DNA from: Bacillota bacterium
GTDB taxonomy: Bacteria; Bacillota; Bacilli; Bacillales_B; DSM-18226
Assembly (NCBI GenBank): GCA_021821235.1
Contig: JAKACS010000310.1
Coordinates: 1 to 5,094 of the forward strand
Length of the DNA: 5,094 bases
Direction of reading: 5' to 3'
The notes beneath the pieces were generated by a model, which was given only the letters and a program-made list of their open reading frames with translations, did no database searches and had not been told where the DNA came from. The position numbers and the translations under genes are program-made. Shown here in pieces: positions 1-4,820 of the stretch. The first letter of the stretch is position 1. Each line of letters begins with the position of its first letter.

Positions 1-2
1 CG

Positions 3-155
3 TCCAAGACGGTCGTTTCAGAGGCCACCGTGATGGCCTATTTACGCACGTCGATTTTTCGCATGTTTGCACAAAACCCTCGGTTGGCCGTAACTCAAAT
101 AATTCGTTCTAAGCAGGACATACCTGAGTTTAATACCGATTCATTGGCTTCTTAA
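3..155 (+). CDS. 3' end of an unidentified gene (partial, truncated by window edge)
   Basis: An open frame enters from the left edge and ends at TAA 153-155, giving 50 residues that finish in FNTDSLAS. No start is needed because the gene is cut by the window. The stretch looks richer in G and C than the DNA after it, which suits real coding sequence or a segment of different origin. The segment around ATVMAYLRTSIFRMFAQNP loosely recalls the end of a cyclic-nucleotide-binding (Crp-type) beta-roll, where an F-x-x-x-x-x-x-N-P pattern is common, but no DNA-binding helix-turn-helix follows. I do not assign a function. The same frame continues, past two stops, into the MazF-like relic. The frame being coding is moderately supported; the family is a guess. 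Confidence 0.4.
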   Translation, partial: SKTVVSEATVMAYLRTSIFRMFAQNPRLAVTQIIRSKQDIPEFNTDSLAS

Positions 156-176
156 CTTTGTAGAACTTTTTACTGA

Positions 177-431
177 CCAGTAGTTATTGTAAGCAATGAT
201 AATGTTGTGGTAGAATTAGATCATTTAATTGCGACAGTTACAAGTCAACAAGTAAAAAATGAGTTTGATGTTGTGATTGAATATTGGGAAGAAGCAGGAT
301 TAGACAAACCTTCCATTGTTAGATGTTCTAAACTAAATACTGTGCATTTTAAAGAGTTACTATTTAAGATTGGCAAGTTACATGAACATGATTTGGAAAG
401 GGTATTGATCACCATACGAAACTACTTTTAA
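177..431 (+). pseudogene. PemK/MazF-family toxin relic, N-terminus missing
   Basis: The frame from 177 to TAA 429-431 reads PVVIVSNDNVVVELDHLIAT and on to a C-terminus with GLDKPSIVRCSKLNTVH and KIGKLHEHDLERV. These match the PemK/MazF endoribonuclease fold: the (R)PVVIVSND strand, the loop ending in VTSQ, the W-x-x-A-G-L-x-K-P-S-I-V-R strand and the final G-x-L-x-x-x-D-L-x-x-V helix. Intact family members are usually about 110 residues; here about 84 remain. The first strands (normally a G-D-I/V-W-x-V segment) are absent. An in-frame TGA at 174-176 sits exactly where the conserved Arg before PVVIVS should be, and CGA to TGA would explain it. The only later start is GTG 207, which has no ribosome binding site and would discard the PVVIVSND strand. 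No antitoxin gene precedes it. Family call fairly sure; non-functionality inferred from the missing N-terminus. Confidence 0.65.
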
Positions 432-504
432 TTTTTGTGTGCATGATGTTGAGAACGGTTCACAGGTATTCTGACGTAAAAGTACGTTGCGTTTTAAAAG
501 AGTT

Positions 505-546
505 AAAAGTCCACAAACGTTGAAATATCAGCGTTTGTGGACTTTT
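505..546. terminator. Perfect 15-bp inverted repeat, probable bidirectional terminator
   Basis: AAAAGTCCACAAACG (505-519) is the exact reverse complement of CGTTTGTGGACTTTT (532-546), with a 12-nt loop. The A/T ends of the arms give a short T run on both strands, and on the plus strand a second T run follows at 551-555. It could end transcripts from the MazF relic side and from the opposite strand. The flanks 432-504 and 547-701 hold no convincing gene. The repeat could also be left over from an insertion sequence; no transposase remains that I can recognise. Confidence 0.6.
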
Positions 547-701
547 CTCGTTTTTGGGAAACACGAAAGAAAACGATAAGAATTGAAATTTTTGCTCTCC
601 TGTGCGCTAAAATATTTTTCCCCGCAGTCAAGCCGTCAATTGGATTTCCGTTTTTGTTCCAATGGTGTAATCGCTGACTTGTAACTGATTTAATTTTAAA
701 T

Positions 702-710
702 AAGGTGGTG
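702..710 (+). promoter_or_regulatory. Ribosome binding site of the zeta-like relic
   Basis: AAGGTGGTG lies 8 nt before ATG 719 and is close to the Bacillus consensus AAGGAGGTG. It supports 719 as the start of translation, although the encoded N-terminus does not look like that of an intact zeta toxin. Confidence 0.5.
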
Positions 711-718
711 TTAATCAA

Positions 719-988
719 ATGTTAGAAGAGCAAAGCAATGTATCTAAAAGAAAACGGAACCTGCTCATCGACAAAATTGACGTTGACATTAATCCAGATC
801 CATCCAGACTCAATTGCAAGAAGAATAGATCCGTCAAACCCCGAATCAGAGAGGTTACTGCTGGAAAAGAAGTTATAAAATCAGTAAATAGATACATATA
901 GAAGGTAAAGATTTTTCTATAGAAACAACATTGGCTGGTGGAAATGCGACAACTTTCTTGACAAACACCGAAGGCGACGACTGAACAT
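719..988 (+). pseudogene. Zeta-toxin-like kinase relic, frameshifted and truncated
   Basis: Two frames join into one zeta-like segment. From ATG 719 the first frame gives INPDPSRLN and, near its end, EVTAGKEVIKSVNRYI, then TAG 899-901. Skipping two bases within the ATATA run at 896-900 restores a frame reading IEGKDFSIETTLAGGNA, which ends at TGA (about 986-988). The order NPD, TAGKE-IK-x-(V/I)-x-x-Y-I, then F-S-I-E-T-T-L-x-G is typical of zeta toxins (UDP-N-acetylglucosamine kinases of epsilon/zeta systems and their chromosomal relatives). The P-loop that should precede INPD is absent; the N-terminus is a basic KRKRN stretch. The C-terminal half after GGNA is also gone. It therefore cannot be an active kinase. 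Family call is by motif only; an unrelated small ORF with chance similarity is the alternative. Confidence 0.55.
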
Positions 989-1322
989 CACGAATTTTGT
1001 CGAATTGTTGGATATTGACATGATTGATAGTTCATGAAATGATTAAGACAACCTCTTATTGCCTCTGAGCTTGCCCGCATATTTTACACCTGTACACATG
1101 AAATCCTTGAAAAATACAACGATGAATACTGCTAGCGTTTTTAAACAACCTCTTAATGCTCTTCACATTATTCTGCCTTTACACCTTTTCTCTTCTTTAC
1201 TGCCCAACTCTCAAAACACGAACCTGAAAGGAGTGATAAACGATGTAAAATCATTATTAGCGGATGAAGGATAAATATACCGTTTGCAGGATAAAAATTT
1301 AATTTTTAAAGGAGGAATTAAA
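989..1322. other. Stop-rich region with fragments only
   Basis: No intact gene is visible. Several short readable stretches occur in different plus-strand frames, for example LNITNFVELLDIDMIDSS ending near 1036 and SELARIFYTCTHEILEKYN ending near 1130. They look protein-like but are broken by stops, as in old coding DNA, and I do not recognise a family. A longer frame at 1059-1274 starts with an unsupported ATG and has low-complexity content, so I do not call it. Near the right end is a good ribosome binding site, AAAGGAG 1227-1233, followed by ATG 1243 and an immediate TAA. Confidence 0.4.
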
Positions 1323-1652
1323 ATGGGTCACGATATTTCAGGATACAATAAAGCAGGAGAAGAAATTGCTTATGCACGTTTTAGCATGGGTAATTATAAT
1401 GCTACGATACTGTATAGTGTACTAGGTGCAATTAAGTATTATGCAGGAGTTAGCGGATCGGGCAAAAGTTCTACTTTTTCAATAGAACAAATTGAAAAAG
1501 CTTTGGATTCCTACAATCAAATATATAAAAATCGTAATCCCCTGTCAGAAAACAATTTTTTTGCTTGGGATCAAAAACAAATCCAGAATTTTATCCAAAA
1601 CTGCTTAGCTACAGCCCAAAAAGAAGGGAGTGTAAGAGTGTATTTTGGCTAA
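1323..1652 (+). CDS. Conserved-looking hypothetical protein, 109 residues
   Basis: The start is ATG 1323, preceded by AAAGGAGG and a 6-7 nt gap. A longer frame exists upstream but would put this strong ribosome binding site inside the gene. The product begins MGHDISGYNKAGEEIAYARF and ends GSVRVYFG. It has no signal peptide or membrane span and looks like a small soluble alpha/beta protein. It also has SMGNYNA (21-27), a helix SIEQIEKALDSYNQIY (53-68) and AWDQKQIQNFIQNCLATAQK (81-100). Residues 42-49, GVSGSGKS, fit the Walker A pattern G-x4-GK-S, but no Walker B is evident and the protein is too short for a P-loop NTPase, so this is probably coincidence. I believe similar short proteins occur in many bacteria without known function. 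It is the only intact gene among relics, so it may be orphaned cargo. Gene call strong; function unknown. Confidence 0.8.
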   Translation: MGHDISGYNKAGEEIAYARFSMGNYNATILYSVLGAIKYYAGVSGSGKSSTFSIEQIEKALDSYNQIYKNRNPLSENNFFAWDQKQIQNFIQNCLATAQKEGSVRVYFG

Positions 1653-1826
1653 AAATTTTTAGGCGTTTTTGGTAAAATTCTCCTAGTAGCAAGTACTTTC
1701 ATATTATATAAAATTTCCTCTCTGTCTCCGCTTAATTTTAAGAATTCCTTTTTCAAAAAGCACCAGAAAACCTTAGAGATTCACTATCCTTTTTTTGACA
1801 AACTCAATATTTTGCATAGATTTTAC

Positions 1827-1868
1827 ATTTACATAAATAATTTCAATAAAAATTGAATAAATGTAAAT
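1827..1868. repeat. AT-rich nested dyad
   Basis: ATTTACAT (1827-1834) and ATGTAAAT (1861-1868) are inverted copies, and between them TTCAAT (1842-1847) and ATTGAA (1852-1857) form an inner stem with loop AAAA. It lies in the roughly 230-base gap between the hypothetical gene and the DUF771 relic, which otherwise shows no gene. It could be a weak hairpin or an operator-like dyad. There is no T run as in a terminator. AT-rich DNA gives such dyads by chance fairly often. Confidence 0.3.
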
Positions 1869-1882
1869 ATTTTAAAGGGGAT

Positions 1883-2204
1883 TCAGATAGGGTGGGAAGA
1901 GGTGGGCAAGCAATATGTTGCATCTTTGACAATAAAATTATTTTCTAAAAGGGAATATTTTTTCGAAAAATGTGAATGCCTGTGGTAAAAAACAAAGCCG
2001 CCATGTTGCTGCACATCTAAAATTTTTTGAATTTTAATGAATAAAGAATATTTTCTTTGATTCATTCACTATTTCGGTTCATACGTTTCTCTTGGTCTTT
2101 CCTGAACCAAGAGACTCCGATGAACTGTGCTTGTTTTCAACTTTAGAGATGAGTACTGAATCGGCTGGAACAGGAATTGTTAACGTTACTGAAAGTCGTT
2201 GCAT
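1883..2204 (-). pseudogene. DUF771-type phage/mobile-element protein relic, broken
   Basis: On the minus strand ATG 2204 follows GGAG at 10 nt spacing and reads MQRLSVTLTIPVPADSVLIS then KVE, the standard N-terminus of DUF771 proteins (LSV-x-LTIP-x-P-x-DSVLISKVE). It stops at TGA 2081-2079 after 41 residues. A second minus frame, open from about 2065, continues the family pattern as FIKIQKILDVQQHGGFVFY, matching the usual F-R-K-I-L-D-V-x-x-G-G-F-V-F-Y, then LENNFIVKD near the end, before a stop at about 1885-1883. The expected central part (GVYW-x-MKDLE) is shortened and frameshifted. Intact members are about 100 residues and sit in prophages and integrative elements, often in early regions; they are thought to bind DNA, but I know of no firm role. 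Two matching segments in the right order and spacing make this call reasonably firm. Confidence 0.65.
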
Positions 2205-2234
2205 TTCCTTTTGTCTCCGTTTACTTACAAACAA

Positions 2235-2300
2235 AAAACCCCTCAGCTTTAGTAATCTAAAGAGATGAAAATCAATGGATTAACTGTTGCTTGGGGTTTT
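2235..2300 (-). terminator. Branched stem-loop, terminator or attenuator-like
   Basis: AAAACCCC (2235-2242) pairs with GGGGTTTT (2293-2300). Inside, CTTTAG (2247-2252) pairs with CTAAAG (2257-2262) around TAAT, and AATC (2270-2273) pairs with GATT (2278-2281) around AATG, giving a three-way shape. Read on the minus strand, the closing GGGG is followed by six T, G and more T, as in a rho-independent terminator. Read on the plus strand the T run is only four long. On the minus strand it lies about 30 bases before the DUF771 start and downstream of a promoter candidate, so it could act as a leader attenuator. A plain terminator in either direction is also possible. Confidence 0.45.
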
Positions 2301-2351
2301 CCCTTGTTAGCATATTTGATTCTTATTGATTTAACCAGGTAATTCAAAGAC

Positions 2352-2380
2352 ATTATAACCACGTGATTTTACCGTTTTAA
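2352..2380 (-). promoter_or_regulatory. Minus-strand promoter candidate for the DUF771 relic
   Basis: On the minus strand TTAAAA (2380-2375) is followed after exactly 17 bases by a perfect TATAAT (2357-2352). The -35 matches TTGACA at 4 of 6 positions. A transcript starting near 2345 would run through the branched stem-loop into the relic's reading frame. Confidence 0.4.
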
Positions 2381-2422
2381 TAGATTTTAAGAATTTTTTA
2401 TGATATGAACAACTACAATAAA

Positions 2423-2431
2423 TGGTATAAT
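2423..2431 (+). promoter_or_regulatory. Extended -10 promoter candidate upstream of the vanZ-like gene
   Basis: TGGTATAAT is an extended -10 element (TG-n-TATAAT). The -35 region is poor (ATATGA at 17 bases), which is usual for extended -10 promoters. The same nine bases recur at 4810-4818. It would give a leader of about 100 bases before the gene. Confidence 0.35.
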
Positions 2432-2480
2432 TTTCATTAAACTAAACTGACCTTTTAAAACAAAATAGTAGAGGAATAGA

Positions 2481-2508
2481 TTGTATATATTTTGCAAAAT
2501 GCTATACT
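2481..2508 (+). promoter_or_regulatory. Proximal promoter candidate of the vanZ-like gene
   Basis: TTGTAT (2481-2486) and TATACT (2503-2508) are separated by 16 bases and match the sigma-A consensus at 4 and 5 of 6 positions. The start codon follows about 30 bases downstream, a normal distance for a short leader. Confidence 0.35.
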
Positions 2509-2537
2509 TTTCTTAATTATGATGATTTTGGGAATGG

Positions 2538-3161
2538 GTGGTTTGTTTGAGATTTAATGGGGATATAGTTATTGTTTTTGGCTTTATACTTTACATAGTT
2601 GTGACAGTAATAATATTTGCATTAAAACAGAAACTTAAAAGGTCATTGGTTTGGTTTAAGGAATTAATAAGGATTCTGTTTGTTTTATACATACTGATGG
2701 TTATTTCAGTGACCTTATTCCCTTTAGAAATAGGAGTTCCTCACGAAAAATTCACTTATAGGTTTTTAAACTTCATTCCTCTTATCTCGATAATAGGAGA
2801 AATTAATCAAATAGGAACGGCTTATGGTGGAGACTCACTATTTATGATTAAGTTATTAATGAAAAATATTGGAGGCAATATTTTAATGTTTATGCCTTTG
2901 GGTATTTTTATGCCTTTAATATGGGGAAAGTTCAAAAGGCTTAAAAATACGATAATAATAGGACTCATTGTTTCTATAAGTGTTGAATTCTTACAGTTTG
3001 TAGAACTGCTACTAGGGTTAGGGATACGTACAGTAGACATTGACGATGTTATTTGTAATGTGTTAGGGACATTATTGGGTTATTTCATATATAAATTAAT
3101 AATTTTATTGCTGGGTAAGAGAAAAAAACCATCTAAACTATCAAATTATTTTAATAGTTAG
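2538..3161 (+). CDS. VanZ-family integral membrane protein
   Basis: The 207-residue product is a polytopic membrane protein with predicted spans at about residues 9-29, 44-63, 111-130, 137-157 and 170-192, and a basic C-terminal tail (GKRKKPSK). VanZ-family signatures are all present: SVTLFPL (57-63), NFIPL (78-82), a conserved GGNILMFMPLGIF (112-124), SVEFLQ (148-153) and RTVDIDDVICNVLGTLLGY (164-182). VanZ was first described as a teicoplanin-resistance accessory protein. Most chromosomal members, including those outside van clusters, have no proven role, and no vanA-type genes lie nearby. The start is uncertain: GTG 2538 gives the longest frame, but TTG 2547 is better placed behind GGGTGG (2536-2541). 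Length suits the family. It seems to be a single-gene unit; no clear terminator follows. Confidence 0.85.
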   Translation: MVCLRFNGDIVIVFGFILYIVVTVIIFALKQKLKRSLVWFKELIRILFVLYILMVISVTLFPLEIGVPHEKFTYRFLNFIPLISIIGEINQIGTAYGGDSLFMIKLLMKNIGGNILMFMPLGIFMPLIWGKFKRLKNTIIIGLIVSISVEFLQFVELLLGLGIRTVDIDDVICNVLGTLLGYFIYKLIILLLGKRKKPSKLSNYFNS

Positions 3162-3195
3162 AATTTATTTGAACCAACGGTCAGAGGAGTTACTC

Positions 3196-3240
3196 ATGAG
3201 CCCCAAAATGAACTTTGACAATAAGGGCAATTTATTTTAA
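3196..3240 (+). CDS. Possible 14-residue ORF or gene-start remnant
   Basis: AGAGGAG ends six bases before ATG 3196, an excellent ribosome binding site, yet the frame ends at TAA 3238-3240 after MSPKMNFDNKGNLF. The sequence M-x-F-D-x-x-G-N-L recalls the N-termini of some small bacterial proteins that continue after a GNLPPG motif, so it may be the severed start of a lost gene. It could instead be a leader peptide for the VOC gene 50 bases downstream. Evidence is only the binding site. Confidence 0.2.
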   Translation: MSPKMNFDNKGNLF

Positions 3241-3243
3241 TTA
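3215..3243 (+). promoter_or_regulatory. Weak promoter candidate of the VOC-family gene
   Basis: A perfect -35 TTGACA (3215-3220) stands 17 bases before TAATTA (3238-3243), a poor -10. The distance of about 50 bases to ATG 3291 is suitable. It overlaps the 14-residue frame. Confidence 0.25.
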
Positions 3244-3290
3244 ATGATTAATGAAGTAAAAAAAATGAACCCAATAAGGCGGTGATTAGG

Positions 3291-3902
3291 ATGCTTTTTC
3301 ATTATCATTTCTGGACTCCCTATCTTGAAGAAACTGAAAAATTTTATGTTGATAACGGATTTCGAATTTATCAACGGATAGGTAAATACAATGGGGATTT
3401 TCAAACATTTAACCCACCCTTAACATGGGATGATATTCGTAAGAAAAAGATTGTTTTCCGTATAATAGAAGTGCGGAAAGGGGCAGTTAATATTACTTTT
3501 GGCTTTGGGAAGAAGATTATGTTTGACCATATTGGCTTTTTGGTGTCAGAAGATGAAAAAGGTGAAATATGTGAAAATGCCCAAAAAATGAACTGGAAGG
3601 TTGATCATGATGAACGAAGAACTTTCATCACAACTCCTTATGATTTTAGGATCGAACTTCAAACCAGTACGGATGTAATCGACTGTATGAATGATGACAT
3701 AAAAATCAATATACTAAAATTAAAAACGAAAATGAAGGGATTGGAAAAAGATTTTTCCATTTTATTTGGTAAGACCATTAAAAATATAGCTGTCGAAGTT
3801 GGCGATGAAGTTACTATAAAAGAGGTTACGATTAAAGGGTTCGGTTCAGGAAATAGTGTTGACCCAAATGGCGTAAAAATTTTGAATGGTGAGAAGGCAT
3901 AA
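3291..3902 (+). CDS. VOC (glyoxalase/dioxygenase-fold) family protein
   Basis: The start is set at ATG 3291, behind AAGGCGGTGAT (3277-3287), almost the full anti-Shine-Dalgarno match; GTG 3282 in the same frame lies inside that site. The 203-residue product has the VOC layout. It opens with HYHFWTPYLEETEKFYVDNGF (4-24), a strand followed by the helix ending in F-Y-x-x-x-G-F. A second module follows with FDHIGFLV (78-85), a helix, and TPYDFRIELQ (115-124). Candidate metal ligands are His6, His80 and Glu122, in the positions used by VOC metalloenzymes. Residues after about 130 have no motif I know. Family members isomerise, cleave or sequester small molecules; the substrate here cannot be told. 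It converges with the Dph6-like gene. The 68-base gap shows no convincing terminator. Gene certain, family likely. Confidence 0.75.
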   Translation: MLFHYHFWTPYLEETEKFYVDNGFRIYQRIGKYNGDFQTFNPPLTWDDIRKKKIVFRIIEVRKGAVNITFGFGKKIMFDHIGFLVSEDEKGEICENAQKMNWKVDHDERRTFITTPYDFRIELQTSTDVIDCMNDDIKINILKLKTKMKGLEKDFSILFGKTIKNIAVEVGDEVTIKEVTIKGFGSGNSVDPNGVKILNGEKA

Positions 3903-3970
3903 AGCATAGAACTCAGTGCTGTGGCATTTTCGACCAACTGCCTCCCCATCATTTTCCTCATTATTTGCGA

Positions 3971-4663
3971 TTATTTTTTGCTTTCGGTCGGAATTAAATC
4001 AGTATAACAAAACCGTGGCTCTCCAGTAAAATAGTCAGGTGCAATCTTTTTTGTACCGATTTGGAACCGAATGGGTTCGGTAAAAATCGGGCCTTCGTAA
4101 ACAAAGGAATGGTATTCGCCATTTTCGCCGCATGGGTCAATTCCTTCCGGCAGCTTTTGCAAAAAGTCAAGGTTTATTTCTTTTCCTGAATATTCCTCCG
4201 ACAATTTTGTTAAATCAACACAGGTAATAATCGTTTTATAGCCAAGGGAGAGAAACCGATGGAGCAAATCGGTTGTATTTAAACCCCAAAGCGGGAATAC
4301 AGGCTCTAGCTCTGTTGATTTTAGCATTTTTTCGCGATAGTTTCGCACATCTTCAAGGAAAAGATCGCCAAAAGCGATATGGGTGATTCCCTTTTCTTTG
4401 ATTTTCCCAATCGCTCCCTTCATTTTTTCCTCGTATAGTTCATTTGAACAATTCTTAGGAATTCGTACTTTTACTAATGGAAGTCTAAGTGATTTCGCTT
4501 GGCCTTCCAGCAATTCTTCTCTTACCCCATGGATGCTTGTTCGATTATACCCATCTGTCACCGTTGCGAGCAAAAGGGATACTTCATATTCATCCGAGTG
4601 CAGAAGATCATGCAATGCGAGTGTGGAATCCTTTCCACTAAATGAAACAGCTATCTTTTTCAT
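3971..4663 (-). CDS. Dph6-like PP-loop ATPase (diphthine-ammonia ligase family)
   Basis: The 230-residue product starts with MKKIAVSFSGKDSTLALHDL, where residues 9-13 (SGKDS) form the ATP-pyrophosphatase PP-loop of the adenine nucleotide alpha-hydrolase fold. Other family marks are HGVRE (45-49), FGDLFLEDVRNYRE (98-111), FPLWG (123-127) and the diagnostic DPCGENGEYHSFVYEGPIF (176-194). Length matches the single-domain family. Archaeal and eukaryotic Dph6 amidates diphthine on elongation factor 2 using ATP. Bacteria lack that modification, so the bacterial homologue must act on another, unknown substrate, probably by adenylating a carboxylate. Start: ATG 4663 has GGGG six bases upstream. ATG 4669 and GTG 4675 are in frame but have no usable binding site. 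The PP-loop reads F-S-G-K-D-S rather than the usual S-G-G-K-D-S. Divergent from the 29-residue peptide gene. Confidence 0.88.
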   Translation of the reverse strand: MKKIAVSFSGKDSTLALHDLLHSDEYEVSLLLATVTDGYNRTSIHGVREELLEGQAKSLRLPLVKVRIPKNCSNELYEEKMKGAIGKIKEKGITHIAFGDLFLEDVRNYREKMLKSTELEPVFPLWGLNTTDLLHRFLSLGYKTIITCVDLTKLSEEYSGKEINLDFLQKLPEGIDPCGENGEYHSFVYEGPIFTEPIRFQIGTKKIAPDYFTGEPRFCYTDLIPTESKK

Positions 4664-4703
4664 GCCCATCCCCACTATTCTTGTGTTTTAAAGTTTCAAC
4701 TCT

Positions 4704-4712
4704 AGTGTAGCA
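4704..4712 (-). promoter_or_regulatory. Extended -10 promoter candidate of the Dph6-like gene
   Basis: On the minus strand TGCTACACT reads as an extended -10 (TG-n-TACACT, 4 of 6 to TATAAT). It lies about 40 bases before ATG 4663. No good -35 is seen at 16-18 bases, in keeping with an extended -10 type. Confidence 0.35.
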
Positions 4713-4809
4713 AAATCGGCTCATAGTCGAAAAGAGAAGCAGTTAAAGTTGGAAAAAAACGTTTTGAAGGTGTTAATGTCGATAACGTCTGGTCTTTAGT
4801 CTAATGGAG

Positions 4810-4818
4810 TGGTATAAT
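4810..4818 (+). promoter_or_regulatory. Extended -10 promoter candidate of the small membrane peptide unit
   Basis: TGGTATAAT contains a perfect TATAAT (4813-4818) with the upstream TG. The -35 region at 17 bases (TGGTCT) is poor. Transcription from about 4825 would give a leader of about 150 bases before ATG 4973 and, with the terminator, an RNA of about 260-270 bases. Confidence 0.45.
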
Positions 4819-4820
4819 AA

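Larger units (their letters stand above)
2205..2537. other. Regulatory gap between the DUF771 relic and the vanZ-like gene
   Basis: No gene is visible in these 333 bases. The left part carries the ribosome binding site and structured leader of the minus-strand relic (2235-2300). The middle holds a minus-strand promoter candidate (2352-2380). The right part holds two plus-strand promoter candidates for the vanZ-like gene (around 2423-2431 and 2481-2508). The DNA is very AT-rich throughout, so promoter-like hexamers must be read with caution. Confidence 0.5.

Noticed and set aside
503..718. 71-residue minus-strand frame across the perfect inverted repeat
   Set aside because: Its C-terminal codons are the terminator-like repeat, no ribosome binding site supports its start, and the sequence resembles no family I know. 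Could be the tail of an old element but not a supported gene.
1059..1274. 71-residue plus-strand frame
   Set aside because: No ribosome binding site at ATG 1059, low-complexity Leu/Pro/Thr content, and better protein-like text appears in a different frame of the same DNA.
1649..1662. Perfect palindrome CTAAAAATTTTTAG at the stop codon of the 109-residue gene
   Set aside because: It has no loop and is all A/T inside, so it cannot form a useful terminator hairpin; likely chance in AT-rich DNA.
2088..2114. Inverted repeat TCTCTTGGT / ACCAAGAGA
   Set aside because: It lies inside the coding remains of the DUF771 relic near its damaged centre and has no T run, so it is more likely a by-product of decay than a regulatory site.
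2519..2557. 12-codon frame from ATG 2519 overlapping the vanZ-like start
   Set aside because: No ribosome binding site in front of it and it ends within the first codons of the membrane protein.
2822..3040. Minus-strand frame inside the vanZ-like gene
   Set aside because: Shadow of a clear membrane-protein gene on the other strand; no binding site or family signal.
3659..3961. 100-residue minus-strand frame overlapping the VOC gene's 3' end
   Set aside because: Antisense shadow of the VOC reading frame, with Ser/Phe/Ile-rich content typical of such shadows.
4383..4691. 102-residue plus-strand frame opposite the Dph6-like gene
   Set aside because: Antisense shadow of a gene with unmistakable family motifs.
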